Origin: Aurelia coerulea
Taxonomy: Eukaryota > Cnidaria > Scyphozoa > Semaeostomeae > Ulmaridae
DNA length: 64,000 nt
Assembly (NCBI GenBank): GCA_039566865.1
Contig: CM076959.1
Coordinates: 8,725,501-8,789,500, forward strand
Reading direction: 5' to 3'
Part shown: positions 10,424 to 23,927 of the stretch, one piece after another
Position numbering within the stretch: position 1 is the stretch's first letter
How the letters are laid out: every line of letters begins with the position of its first letter
Position numbers and translations under genes: made by a program
The notes under the pieces: model-generated
Database searches by the model: none
What the model saw: only the letters and a program-made list of their open reading frames with translations
What the model was told of the DNA's origin: nothing

Positions 10424-13400
10424 TATAATATAAAATGTAGCTACTAAAGTACGTTAATCCACACTTTTTGTGTTTTAATTTTGTTTTCTTTTGGAAAATA
10501 AACATTTAATTAATCGATGTTTGTTAATGCAGTAAAGCCAAACTGAGACTAAAGAAAAAAGCTAATGTCTATAGTAATGTTTCAAAGAATGGTTGCTGCA
10601 GCACTAATATAGTGCTTTAAAAAATTAATTGCAGAACTAAAGTTTTAAAGAACAATGAGTGCAATCCTCTTTACAATACAAATTTTAGCTACTAAAGTAC
10701 GTTAATTCACACTTTTTGTGCTTTTATTTTGTTTTCTTTGGGGAAAAGAAACATTTAATTAATCGATGTTTGTTTATGCACTAAAGCCAAAATGAGACTA
10801 AAGAAAAAGCTAATATCTATTGAAATGTTTCCAAGAATGGTTGCTGCAGCACTAATAAAGTGCTTTAAAAGAAGAAACTGGCAGGACTTAAGTTTTAAAG
10901 AACGATGAGTGCAATACTCTTTATAATATAAATTTTAGCTACTAAAGTACGTTAATCCACACTTTTTGTGCTTTTATTTTTTTTTTTTGATAGAATAAAC
11001 ATTTAATTAATCGATGTAATAAAGCTAAAAAGGGACTAAAGAAAAATCTATTGTCTACAGTTATGTTTCCAAGAATGGTTGCTGCAGCACTAATAAAGTG
11101 CTTTAAAAGAAGAAACTTGCAGGACTAAAGTTTTAAAGAACGATGAGTGCAATACTCTTTATAATAGAAAATGTAGCTACTTAAGTACGTTGAACGACAC
11201 TTTTTGTGCTTTTAGTTTGTTTTCTTTGAGAAAATAAACATTTAATTAATCGATGTTTGTTTATGCAGTAAAGACAAAATGAGCCTAAAGAAAAAGCTAA
11301 TGTCTATAGTAATGTTTCCAAGAATGGTTGCTGCAGCACTAATATAGTGCTATAAAAGAAGTAACTTGCAGAACTAAAGTTTTAAAGAACGATGAGTGCA
11401 ATACTCTTTATAATATAAATTTTAGCTACTAAAGTACGTTAATCCACACTTTTTGTGCTTTTATTTTTTTTTTTTGATAAAATAAACATTTAATTAATCG
11501 ATGTAATAAAGCTAAAAAGGGACTAAAGAAAAGTCTATTGTCTACAGTTATGTTTCCAAGAATGGTTGCTGCAGCACTAATAAAGTGCTTTAAAAGAAGA
11601 AACTTGCAGGACTAAAGTTTTAAAGAACGATGAGTGCAATACTCTTTATAATAGAAAATGTAGCTACTTAAGTACGTTGAACGACACTTTTTGTGCTTTT
11701 AGTTTGTTTTCTTTGAGAAAATAAACATTTAATTAATTGATGTTTGTTTATGCAGTAAAGACAAAATGAGCCTAAAGAAAAAGCTAATGTCTATAGTAAT
11801 GTTTCCAAGAATGGTTGCTGCAGCACTAATATAGTGCTATAAAAGAAGTAACTTGCAGAACTAAAGTTTTAAAGAACGATGGGTGCAATACACTTTATAA
11901 TACAAATTTTAGCTACTAAAGTACGTTAATCCACACTTTTTGTGCTTTTACTTTGTTTTCTTTGAGAAAATAAACTTTTAATTAATCGATGCAGTAAAGC
12001 CAAAATGAGACTAAAGAAAAAGCTAATGTCTATAGTAACGTTTCAAAGAATGGTTGCTGCAGTACTAATATAGTGCTTTAAAAGAAGTAACTGTCAGGAC
12101 TAAAGTTTTAAAGAACGATGAGTGCAATACTCTTTGTAATAGAAATTGTTGCTAATAAAGTACGTTAATCGACACTTTTTGTGTTTTAATTTTGTTTTCT
12201 TTGAGAAAAGAAACATTTAATTAATCGATGCAGTAAAGCCAAAATGAGACTAAAGAAAAAGCTAATGTCTATAGTAACGTTTCAAAGAATGGTTGCGGCA
12301 GTACTAATATAGTGCTTTAAAAGAAGTAACTGTCAGGACTAAAGTTTTAAAGAACGATGAGTGCAATACTCTTTGTAATAGAAATTGTTGCTAATAAAGT
12401 ACGTTAATCGACACTTTTTGTGTTTTAATTTTGTTTTCTTTGAGAAAAGAAACATTTAATTAATCGATGTCTGTTTATGCAGTAAAGCCAAAATTAGACT
12501 AAAGAAAAAGCTAATGTCTAAAGTAATGTTTCAAAGAATGGTTGCTGCAGCACTAATATAGTGCTTTAAAAGAAGAAGCTGGCAGGACTAAAGTTTTAAA
12601 GAACGATGAGTGCAATTCTCTTTGTAATAGAAATTGTAGCTAATAATGTACGTTAATCCACACTTTTTGTGTTTATATTTTGTATTCTTTTGGAAAATAA
12701 ACGTTTCATTAATCGATGTTTGTTGATGCACTAAAGCCAAACTGAGACTAAAGAAAAAAGCTAATGTCTATAGTAATGTTTCAAAGAATGGTTGCTGCAA
12801 CACTAATATAGTGCTTTAAAAAAGTAAATTGAAGAACTAAAGTTTTAAAGACCAATGAGTGCAATCCTCTTTACAATACAAATTTTAGCTACTAAAGTAC
12901 GTTAATTCACACTTTTTTTGCTTTTATTTTGTTTTCTTTGAGAAAAGAAACATTTAATTAATCGATGTTTGTTTATGCAGTAAAGCCAAAATGAGACTAA
13001 AGAAAAAGCTAATATCTATTGAAATGTTTCCAAAAACGGTTGCTGCAGCACTAATAAAGTGCTTTAAAAGAAGAAACTTGCAGGACTAAAGTTTTAAAGA
13101 ACGATGAGTGCAATACTCTTTATAATAGAAAATGTAGCTACTTAAGTACGTTGAACGACACTTTTTGTGCTTTTATTTTGTTTTCTTTGAGAAAATAAAC
13201 ATTTAAATAATCGATGTTTGTTTATGCAGTAAAGACAAAATGAGCCTAAAGAAAAAGCTAATGTCTATAGTAATGTTTCCAAGAATGGTTGCTGCAGCAC
13301 TAATATAGTGCTATAAAAGAAGTAACTTGCAGAACTAAAGTTTTAAAGAACGATGGGTGCAATACACTTTATAATACAAATTTTAGCTACTAAAGTATGT

Positions 13401-13980
13401 TAATCCACACTTTTTGTGCTTTTACTTTGTTTTCTTTGAGAAAATAAACTTTTAATTAATCGATGCAGTAAAGCCAAAATGAGACTAAAGAAAAAGCTAA
13501 TGTCTATAGTAACGTTTTAACGAATGGTTGCTGCAGTACTAATATAGTGCTTTAAAAGAAGTAACTGTCAGGACTAAAGTTTTAAAGAACGATGAGTGCA
13601 ATACTCTTTGTAATAGAAATTGTAGCTAATAAAGTGCGTTAATCGACACTTTTTGTGTTTTAATTTTGTTTTCTTTGAGAAAAGAAACATTTAATTAATC
13701 GATGTCTGTTTATGCAGTAAAGCCAAAATTAGACTAAAGAAAAAGCTAATGTCTATAGTAATGTTTCAAAGAATGGTTGCTGCAGCACTAATATAGTGCT
13801 TTAAAAGAAGAAACTGGCAGGACTAAAGTTTTAAAGAACGATGAGTGCAATACTCTTTGTAATAGAAATTGTAGCTAATAATGTACGTTAATCCACACTT
13901 TTTGTGTTTATATTTTGTATTCTTTTGGAAAATAAACGTTTCATTAATCGATGTTTGTTGATGCACTAAATCCAAATTGA

Positions 13981-14843
13981 GACGAAAGAAAAAACTAATG
14001 TCTATAGTAATGTTTCAATGAATGGTTGCTGCACCACTAATATAGTGCTATAAAAGAAGTAACTTGCAGAACTCAATGTTTTAAAGAACGATGGGTGCAA
14101 TACACTTTATAATACAAATTATAGCTACTAAAGTACGTTAATCCACACTTTTTGTGCTTTTGTTTTGTTTTCTTTGAGAAAATAAACATTTAATTAATCG
14201 ATGTTTCTTTATGCAGTAAAGCCTAAATGAGACTAAAGAAAAAGCCAAATGTCTATAGTAATGTTTCCAAAAATGGTTGCTGCAGAACTTATATAGTGCT
14301 ATTAAAGAAGAAACTTGCAGAACTAAAGTTTTAAAGAACGATGAGTGCAATACTCTTTATAATACAAATTGTAGCTAATAAAGTACGTTAAACAACAATT
14401 TTTGTGGTTTAAATTTGTTTTCTTTGAGAAAATAAACATTTAATTAATCGATGTTTGTTAATGCAGTAAAGCTAAAATTGGACTAAAGAAGAAGCTAATG
14501 TCTATAGTAATGTTTCCAAGAATGGTTGCTGCAGCACTAATATAGTGCTATTAAAGAAGTAACTTGCAGAACTAAAGTTTTAAAGAACGATGAGTGCAAT
14601 ACTGTTTATAATATAAATTGTAGCTACTAAAGTACGTTAATCCACACTTTTTGTGCTTTTATTTTTTTTTTTGATAAAATAAACATTTAATTAATCGATG
14701 TAATAAAGCTAAAAAGGGACTAAAGAAATATCTATTGTCTACAGTTATGTTTCCAAGAATGGTTGCTGCAGCGCCAAACAAGTGCAATAAAAGAAGAAAC
14801 TGCCAGAACTAAACTTTTAAAGAATGATGAGTGCTATACATTA
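13981..14843 (+). repeat. 863-bp block, copy 3
   Basis: This is the counterpart of 3,562-4,424 inside the second long duplication and shares its ACTG variant. It leads directly into the marker monomer at 14,844. Confidence 0.85.
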
Positions 14844-17012
14844 TATAATATAAAATGTAGCTACTAAAGTACGTTAATCCACACTTTTTGTGTTTTAATT
14901 TTGTTTTCTTTTGGAAAATAAACATTTAATTAATCGATGTTTGTTAATGCAGTAAAGCCAAACTGAGACTAAAGAAAAAAGCTAATGTCTATAGTAATGT
15001 TTCAAAGAATGGTTGCTGCAGCACTAATATAGTGCTTTAAAAAATTAATTGCAGAACTAAAGTTTTAAAGAACAATGAGTGCAATCCTCTTTACAATACA
15101 AATTTTAGCTACTAAAGTACGTTAATTCACACTTTTTGTGCTTTTATTTTGTTTTCTTTGGGGAAAAGAAACATTTAATTAATCGATGTTTGTTTATGCA
15201 CTAAAGCCAAAATGAGACTAAAGAAAAAGCTAATATCTATTGAAATGTTTCCAAGAATGGTTGCTGCAGCACTAATAAAGTGCTTTAAAAGAAGAAACTG
15301 GCAGGACTTAAGTTTTAAAGAACGATGAGTGCAATACTCTTTATAATATAAATTTTAGCTACTAAAGTACGTTAATCCACACTTTTTGTGCTTTTATTTT
15401 TTTTTTTTGATAAAATAAACATTTAATTAATCGATGTAATAAAGCTAAAAAGGGACTAAAGAAAAGTCTATTGTCTACAGTTATGTTTCCAAGAATGGTT
15501 GCTGCAGCACTAATAAAGTGCTTTAAAAGAAGAAACTTGCAGGACTAAAGTTTTAAAGAACGATGAGTGCAATACTCTTTATAATAGAAAATGTAGCTAC
15601 TTAAGTACGTTGAACGACACTTTTTGTGCTTTTAGTTTGTTTTCTTTGAGAAAATAAACATTTAATTAATTGATGTTTGTTTATGCAGTAAAGACAAAAT
15701 GAGCCTAAAGAAAAAGCTAATGTCTATAGTAATGTTTCCAAGAATGGTTGCTGCAGCACTAATATAGTGCTATAAAAGAAGTAACTTGCAGAACTAAAGT
15801 TTTAAAGAACGATGGGTGCAATACACTTTATAATACAAATTTTAGCTACTAAAGTACGTTAATCCACACTTTTTGTGCTTTTACTTTGTTTTCTTTGAGA
15901 AAATAAACTTTTAATTAATCGATGCAGTAAAGCCAAAATGAGACTAAAGAAAAAGCTAATGTCTATAGTAACGTTTCAAAGAATGGTTGCTGCAGTACTA
16001 ATATAGTGCTTTAAAAGAAGTAACTGTCAGGACTAAAGTTTTAAAGAACGATGAGTGCAATACTCTTTGTAATAGAAATTGTTGCTAATAAAGTACGTTA
16101 ATCGACACTTTTTGTGTTTTAATTTTGTTTTCTTTGAGAAAAGAAACATTTAATTAATCGATGCAGTAAAGCCAAAATGAGACTAAAGAAAAAGCTAATG
16201 TCTATAGTAACGTTTCAAAGAATGGTTGCGGCAGTACTAATATAGTGCTTTAAAAGAAGTAACTGTCAGGACTAAAGTTTTAAAGAACGATGAGTGCAAT
16301 ACTCTTTGTAATAGAAATTGTTGCTAATAAAGTACGTTAATCGACACTTTTTGTGTTTTAATTTTGTTTTCTTTGAGAAAAGAAACATTTAATTAATCGA
16401 TGTCTGTTTATGCAGTAAAGCCAAAATTAGACTAAAGAAAAAGCTAATGTCTAAAGTAATGTTTCAAAGAATGGTTGCTGCAGCACTAATATAGTGCTTT
16501 AAAAGAAGAAGCTGGCAGGACTAAAGTTTTAAAGAACGATGAGTGCAATTCTCTTTGTAATAGAAATTGTAGCTAATAATGTACGTTAATCCACACTTTT
16601 TGTGTTTATATTTTGTATTCTTTTGGAAAATAAACGTTTCATTAATCGATGTTTGTTGATGAACTAAATCTAAATTGAGACGAAAGAAAAAACTAATGTC
16701 TATAGAAATATTTCAAAGAATGGTTGCTGCAGCACTAATATAGTGCTTTAAAAGAAGAAACTGGCAGGACTAAAGTTCTAAAGAACGATGAGTGCAATAC
16801 TCTTTATAATATAAATTGTAGCTACTAAAGTACTTTAATCCACACTTTTTGTGCTTTTATTTTGTTTTTTTGATAAAATAAACATTTAATTAATCGATGT
16901 AATAAAGCTAAAAAGGGACTAAAGAAAAATCTATTGTCTACAGTTATGTTTCCAAGAATGGTTGCTGCAGCACTAATAAGGTGCTTTAAAAGAAGAAACT
17001 TGCAGGACTAAA

Positions 17013-17031
17013 GGGGGTATATCCGGTATTT
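17013..17031 (+). repeat. Transposon left terminal inverted repeat, copy 2
   Basis: Identical to the left end of copy 1, with the same ACTAAA satellite flank. Confidence 0.85.
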
Positions 17032-17143
17032 GAGTCAAAATCTTTGTTACAGGTCCTAGGGTCACCAAATCTTGGAATATGAAGGAATGGTAACCTGCTT
17101 TAAGAAAGCTGTCACAAAACAGTAGCTTATTGTTGTTGTTGCC

Positions 17144-17329
17144 ATGGAAAAGAAGAACAAAGAGTTAAAAACCACCATTGTCACTTCTCGTTTTTCTGCT
17201 AAACGAATTTGTGGAGAATGGGTTACAGCATATCAAATGAAGGCTATTAACACAACCAATGTGGTAACAGAAAGCTTTTTTGAGAATAAACTAGTCATCA
17301 GTTTTGGTAGAAATTTGAAAAGTGCTTGA
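17144..17329 (+). CDS. Short unrecognised reading frame in transposon (61 aa), copy 2
   Basis: This has the same predicted protein as in copy 1. Identity is uninformative about selection because the host copies are so recent. Confidence 0.25.
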   Translation: MEKKNKELKTTIVTSRFSAKRICGEWVTAYQMKAINTTNVVTESFFENKLVISFGRNLKSA

Positions 17330-17641
17330 AATTTTGATCCGCTACATGCTAAGATCACAGATAATTACATCAAAAAGAAATCCTTTTTCAAAAAAAGCTC
17401 TCTGTTACCACAAAGTACAACTCTAAACCCCTTCACATGCAAAAATGCAAGGTAAAATACCAATTATTGTGACTAGGGTCTTGGAAATAGTAAGTACACT
17501 TGTGCAAAAGTAGCATTTTGAGAAAAGCGAGGTCAAAGTTTCTTTCTTTCAAATGCAAGTTCCCTTGTTCGCAAACAGCTGACTGGCTAAGAGTACCCAA
17601 TCGAAAAGTTCAATATCTATCAATGCAAAATCTTCTGGCTT

Positions 17642-18009
17642 TCAAGTAAATTCCTCTTCTAAAGTTTCTTGAGAAAGGGGAAGCCTTGCAGAGTTTCTCT
17701 TCACATCATGATTTCTTTTTAGGTGGACTCTCATTTCCTCTTTCCTCCTAAAGATCGGTTGGCCTAGGTAGGCCAACAACTCTCCTTGGCATGTTTTGTT
17801 TTGGTCTTGCTGGACGTTTGGAAATGCCTGGACGCTCGCTCCGATTCTTTTCCTCGCTGAAAGTTGGTTTTTGGGAGCTCTCCTATTTGCTTCCCTTGCA
17901 AGTCTATAAGCTGCTTTCTTCTTTTCCATATCATTGAAGGATATTATCGGTTTCCCTTGGAGGAATCTTTACTCGATTCAAATTCTTCTCCCATCGACTT
18001 GCCGGCCAT
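17642..18009 (-). pseudogene. Decayed coding fragment with zinc-finger-like tail, copy 2
   Basis: Same two frames as copy 1 (ATG at 18,009; 95-codon frame at 17,929-17,642), with no difference seen. Confidence 0.4.
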
Positions 18010-18317
18010 TTTATTGCGATGAAATGATGACGCATACTTCTGAGAACTACTGAAAAAGAGGCTACCACACAGGGGTACAAGATTCACAGAAAGACCATGT
18101 CTTCCTCACGCTATTTTCATGGGAACACATAGGGTTTCTGGACAAGGTACACCCCAAAAGGGAGTCTCAAATTTTGATATGGCTCATTTAGAACTCTTTT
18201 AATTTCAAAACGGTTAAAGATACAGAAATAATCAGTGCAGAATTAGAATCTATGATAAATTTTGGATCTGGAGCATATTTTTGCAAAAAATGACAAAAAA
18301 ATCATTTTTCCGCATTT

Positions 18318-18336
18318 AAATACTGGATATACCCCC
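18318..18336 (-). repeat. Transposon right terminal inverted repeat, copy 2
   Basis: Identical to the right end of copy 1, with satellite resuming at 18,337. Confidence 0.85.
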
Positions 18337-19979
18337 TAAAGTTTTAAAGAACGATGAGTGCAATACTCTTTGTAATACAAATTGTAGCTAATAAAGTACG
18401 TTACACAACAATTTTTGTGGTTTAAATTTGTTTTCTTTGAGAAAAAAAACATTTAATTAATCGATGTTTGTTTATGCAGTAAAGACAAAATGAGCCTAAA
18501 GAAAAAGCTAATGTCTATAGTAATGTTTCAATGAATGGTTGCTGCACCACTAATATAGTGCTATAAAAGAAGTAACTTGCAGAACTCAATGTTTTAAAGA
18601 ACGATGGGTGCAATACACTTTATAATACAAATTTTAGCTACTAAAATACGTTAATCCACACTTTTTGTGCTTTTATTTTGTTTTCTTTGAGAAAATAAAC
18701 ATTTAATTAATCGATGTTTCTTTATGCAGTAAAGCCTAAATGAGACTAAAGAAAGAGCCAAATGTCTATAGTAATGTTTCCAAACATGGTTGCTTCAGAA
18801 CTTATATAGTGCTATTAAAGAAGAAACTTGCAGAACTAAAGTTTTAAAGAACGATGAGTGCAATACTCTTTGTAATACAAATTGTAGCTAATAAAGTACG
18901 TTACACAACAATTTTTGTGGTTTAAATTTGTTTTCTTTGAGAAAAAAAACATTTAATTAATCGATGTTTGTTAATGCAGTAAAGCTAAAATTGGACTAAA
19001 GAAGAAGCTAATGTCTATAGTAATGTTTCCAAGAATGGTTGCTGCAGCACTAATATAGTGCTTTAAAAAAGTAAATTGCAGAACTAAAGTTTTAAAGAAC
19101 AATGAGTGCAATCCTCTTTACAATACAAATTTTAGCTACTAAAGTACGTTAATTCACACTTTTTGTGCTTTTATTTTGTTTTCTTTGAGAAAAGAAACAT
19201 TTAATTAATCGATGTTTGTTTATGCACTAAAGCTAAAATGAGACTAAAGAAAAATCTATTGTCTACAGTTATTTTTCCAAGAATGGTTGCTGCAGCGCCA
19301 AAATAGTGCTATAAAAGAAGAAACTGCCAGAACTAAACTTTTAAAGAATGATGAGTGCTAAACATTTTATAGTATAAAATGTAGCTACTAAAGTACGTTA
19401 ATCCACACTTTTTGTGTTTTAATTTTGTTTTCTTTTGGAAAATAAACATTTAATTAATCGATGTTTGTTAATGCAGTAAAGCCAAACTGAGACTAAAGAA
19501 AAAAGCTAATGTCTATAGTAATGTTTCAAAGAATGGTTGCTGCAGCACTAATATAGTGTTATAAAAGAATTAACTTGCAGAAGTAAAGTTTTAAAGAACA
19601 ATGAGTGCAATACTCTTTATAATATAAATTGTAGCTACTAAAGTACGTTAATCCACACTATTTGTGTTTTAATTATGTTTTCTTTGAGAAAATAAACTTT
19701 TAATTAATCGATGCAGTAAAGCCCAAATAAGACTAAAGAAAAAGCTAATGTCTATAATAACCTTTCAAAGAATGGTTGCTGCAGTACTAATATAGTGCTT
19801 TAAAAGAAGTAACTGGCAGGACTAAAGTTTTAAAGAGCGAAGAGTGCAATACTCTTTGTAATAGAAATTGTAGCTAATAAAGTACGTTAATCCACACTAT
19901 TTGTGTTTTAATTATGTTTTCTTTGAGAAAAGAAACATTTAATTAATCGATGTTTGTTTATGCCTTAAAGCCAAACTGA

Positions 19980-22625
19980 GACTAAAGAAAAAAGCTAATG
20001 TCTATAGTAATAATTCAAAAAATGGTTGCTGCAGCACTAATATATTGCCATAAAAGAAGTAACTTGCAGAACTAAAGTTTTAAAGAACAATGAGTGCAAT
20101 CCTCTTTACAATACAAATTGTAGCTACTAAAGTACGTTAATTCACACATTTTGTGCTCTTATTTAGTTTTCTTTGAGAAAATAAACATTTAATTAATCGA
20201 TGTTTGTTTATGCAATAAAGCCAAAATGAGACTAACGAAAAAACAAATGTCTAAAGTAATGTTTCCCAAAATGGTTGCTGCAGCACTAATATAGTGCTTT
20301 AAAAGAAGTAACTGGCAGAACTAAAGTTTTAAAGTACGATGAGTGCAATACTCTTTATAATACAAATTGTAGCTACTAAAGTACGTTAATTCACACTTTT
20401 TGTGCTTTTATTATGTTTTCTTTGAGAAAATAAACATTTAATTAATCGATGTTTGTTTATGCAGTAAAGCCAAAATGAGACTAAAGTAAAAGCCAAATGT
20501 CTATAGAAATGTTTTCAAAAATGGTTGCTGCAGCACTAATATAGTGCTTTAAAAGAAGTAACTGGCAGAACTTAAGTTTTAAAGTACGATGAGTGCAATA
20601 CTCTTTATAATATAAATTGTAGCTACTAAAGTACGTTGAACGACACTTGTTGTGCTTTTATTTTGTTTCCTTTGAGAAAATAAACTTTTAATTAATCGAT
20701 GCAGTAAAGCCCAAATGAGACTAAAGAAAAAGCTAATGTCTATAGTAACCTTTCAAAGAATGGTTGCTGCAGTACTAATATAAGAAGTAACTGGCAGGAC
20801 TAAAGTTTTAAAGAGCGATGAGTGCAATACTCTTTGTAATAGCAATTGTAGCTAATAAAGTACGTTAATCCACAGTATTTGTGTTTTAATTATGTTTTCT
20901 TTGAGAAAAGAAACATTAAATTAATCGATGTTTGTTTATGCCTTAAAGCCAAACTGAGACTAAAGAAAAAAGCTAATGTCTATAGTAATGTTTCAAAGAA
21001 TGGTTGCTGCAGCACTAATATATTGCCATAAAATTAGTAACTTGCAGAACTAAAGTTTTAAAGAACGATGAGTGCAATACTCTTTATAATACAAATTGTA
21101 GCTACTAAAGTACGTTAATTCACACATTTTGTGCTCTTATTTTGTTTTCTTTGAGAAAACAAACATTTAATTAATCGATGTTTGTTTATGCAGTAAAGCC
21201 AAAATAAGACTAAAGAAAAAGCCAAATGTCTATAGAAATGTTTCCAAAATTGGTTGCTGCAGCACTAATATAGTGCTTTAAAAGAAGTAGCTGGCAGAAC
21301 TTAAGTTTTAAAGTACGATGAGTGCAATAGGTCTTCTAATATAAATTGTAGCTAATAAAGTACGCTAAACAACAATTTTTGTGGTTTAAATTTGTTTTCT
21401 TTGAGAAAATAAACATTTAATTAATCGATGTTTGTTTATGCAGTAAATCTAAAATTGGACTAAAGAAGAAGCTAATGTCTATAGTAATGTTTCCAAGAAT
21501 GGTTGCTGCAGCACTAATATAGTGCTTTAAAAAAGGAATTTGCAGAACTGAAGTTTTAATGAACGATGAGTGCAATACTCTTTACAATACAAATTGTAGC
21601 TACTAAAGTACGTTAATTCACACTTTTTGTGCTTTTATTTTGTTTTCTTTGAGAAAAGAAACATTTAATTAATCGATGTTTGTTTATGCACTAAAGCCAA
21701 AATGAGACTAAAGAAAAAGCTAATGTCTATAGTAATGTTTCAATGAATGGTTGTTGCAGAACTAATATAGTGCTATTAAAGAAGAAACTTGCAGAACTAA
21801 AGTTTTAAAGAACGATGAGTGCAATACTCTTTATAATACAAATTGTAGCTACTAAAGTACGTTAATTCACACTTTTTGTGCTTTTATTATGTTTTCTTTG
21901 AGAAAATAAACATTTAATTAATCGATGTTTTTTTATGCAGTAAAGCCAAATTGAGACTAAAGTAAAAGCCAAATGTCTATAGAAATGTTTCCAAAAATGG
22001 TTGCTGCAGCACTAATATAGTGCTTTAAAAGAAGTAACTGGCAGAACTTAAGTTTTAAAGTACGATGAGTTCAATACTCTTTATAATATAAATTGTAGCT
22101 ACTAAGGTACGTTGAACGACACTTTTTGTGCTTTTATTTTGTTTCCTTTGAGAAAATAAACTTTTAATTAATCAGTAAAGCCCAAATAAGACTAAAGAAA
22201 AAGCTAATGTCTATAGTAACCTTTCAAAGAATGGTTGCTGCAGTACTAATATAAGAAGTAACTGGCAGGACTAAAGTTTTAAGGAGCGATGAGTGCAATA
22301 CTCTTTGTAATAGCAATTGTAGCTAATAAAGTACGTTAATCCACACTATTTGTGTTTTAATTATGTTTTCTTTGAGAAAGAAACATTCAATTAATCGATG
22401 TTTGTTTATGCCTTAAAGCCAAACTGAGACTAAAGAAATAAGCTAATGTCTATAGTAATGTTTCAAAGAATGGTTGCTGCAGCACTAATATATTGCCATA
22501 AAAGAAGTAACTTGCAGAACTAAAGTTTTAAAGAACGATGAGTGCAATACTCTTTATAATACAAATTGTAGCTACTAAAGTACGTTAATTCACACATTTT
22601 GTGCTCTTATTTTGTTTTCTTTGAG
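19980..22625 (+). repeat. Monomer series specific to copies 2 and 3
   Basis: About eleven monomers are absent from copy 1. They are marked by TATATTGCCATAAAAG in place of the hairpin's right arm, TTCACACATTTTGTGCTC, and a 10-bp loss giving ACTAATATAAGAAGTAAC (near 20,773 and 22,243). The series recurs from 29,177 to about 32,070. Confidence 0.8.
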
Positions 22626-23927
22626 AAAAGAAACATTTAATTAATCGATGTTTGTTTATGCAGTAAAGCCAAAATGAGACTAAAGAAAAAGCTAATATCT
22701 ATTGAAATGTTTCCAAAAACGGTTGCTGCAGCACTAATAAAGTGCTTTAAAAGAAGAAACTTGCAGGACTAAAGTTTTAAAGAACGATGAGTGCAATACT
22801 CTTTATAATAGAAAATGTAGCTACTTAAGTACGTTGAACGACACTTTTTGTGCTTTTATTTTGTTTTCTTTGAGAAAATAAACATTTAAATAATCGATGT
22901 TTGTTTATGCAGTAAAGACAAAATGAGCCTAAAGAAAAAGCTAATGTCTATAGTAATGTTTCCAAGAATGGTTGCTGCAGCACTAATATAGTGCTATAAA
23001 AGAAGTAACTTGCAGAACTAAAGTTTTAAAGAACGATGGGTGCAATACACTTTATAATACAAATTTTAGCTACTAAAGTATGTTAATCCACACTTTTTGT
23101 GCTTTTACTTTGTTTTCTTTGAGAAAATAAACTTTTAATTAATCGATGCAGTAAAGCCAAAATGAGACTAAAGAAAAAGCTAATGTCTATAGTAACGTTT
23201 CAACGAATGGTTGCTGCAGTACTAATATAGTGCTTTAAAAGAAGTAACTGTCAGGACTAAAGTTTTAAAGAACGATGAGTGCAATACTCTTTGTAATAGA
23301 AATTGTAGCTAATAAAGTGCGTTAATCGACACTTTTTGTGTTTTAATTTTGTTTTCTTTGAAAAAAGAAACATTTAATTAATCGATGTCTGTTTATGCAG
23401 TAAAGCCAAAATTAGACTAAAGAAAAAGCTAATGTCTATAGTAATGTTTCAAAGAATGGTTGCTGCAGCACTAATATAGTGCTTTAAAAGAAGAAACTGG
23501 CAGGACTAAAGTTTTAAAGAACGATGAGTGCAATACTCTTTGTAATAGAAATTGTAGCTAATAATGTACGTTAATCCACACTTTTTGTGTTTATATTTTG
23601 TATTCTTTTGGAAAATAAACGTTTCATTAATCGATGTTTGTTGATGCACTAAATCCAAATTGAGACGAAAGAAAAAACTAATGTCTATAGTAATGTTTCA
23701 ATGAATGGTTGCTGCACCACTAATATAGTGCTATAAAAGAAGTAACTTGCAGAACTCAATGTTTTAAAGAACGATGGGTGCAATACACTTTATAATACAA
23801 ATTATAGCTACTAAAGTACGTTAATCCACACTTTTTGTGCTTTTGTTTTGTTTTCTTTGAGAAAATAAACATTTAATTAATCGATGTTTCTTTATGCAGT
23901 AAAGCCTAAATGAGACTAAAGAAAAAG
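22626..23927 (+). repeat. Return of the 2.5-3.8 kb monomer series
   Basis: This matches about 2,524-3,825 with an offset of 20,102, including the rare CCAAAAACGG monomer. At about 23,927 it jumps from the GCCAAATGTCTA monomer straight to the TCTACAGTTATG monomer near 4,314, and the offset falls to 19,616. The 486-bp difference is two monomers. Confidence 0.8.

Larger units (their letters stand above)
17013..18336. mobile_element. Same DNA transposon, copy 2
   Basis: It has the same length, ends and flanks as copy 1, offset by 10,419. I saw no base difference from copy 1. It sits at the same base of the equivalent monomer, so it was copied with the satellite and is not an independent insertion. 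Confidence 0.88.
10424..19979 (+). repeat. Long higher-order repeat, copy 2
   Basis: This is a near-identical duplicate of 1-9,560, including the transposon at the same base. By eye I found very few differences: the 4-bp GCTT indel and one substitution near 9,154 versus 19,573. It leaves the copy-1 register at 19,980, where copy 1 switches to the 3,562-type monomer and copy 2 continues into a different monomer series. Such similarity over 9.5 kb implies a very recent duplication or an assembly artefact; the sequence alone cannot separate these. Confidence 0.9.
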
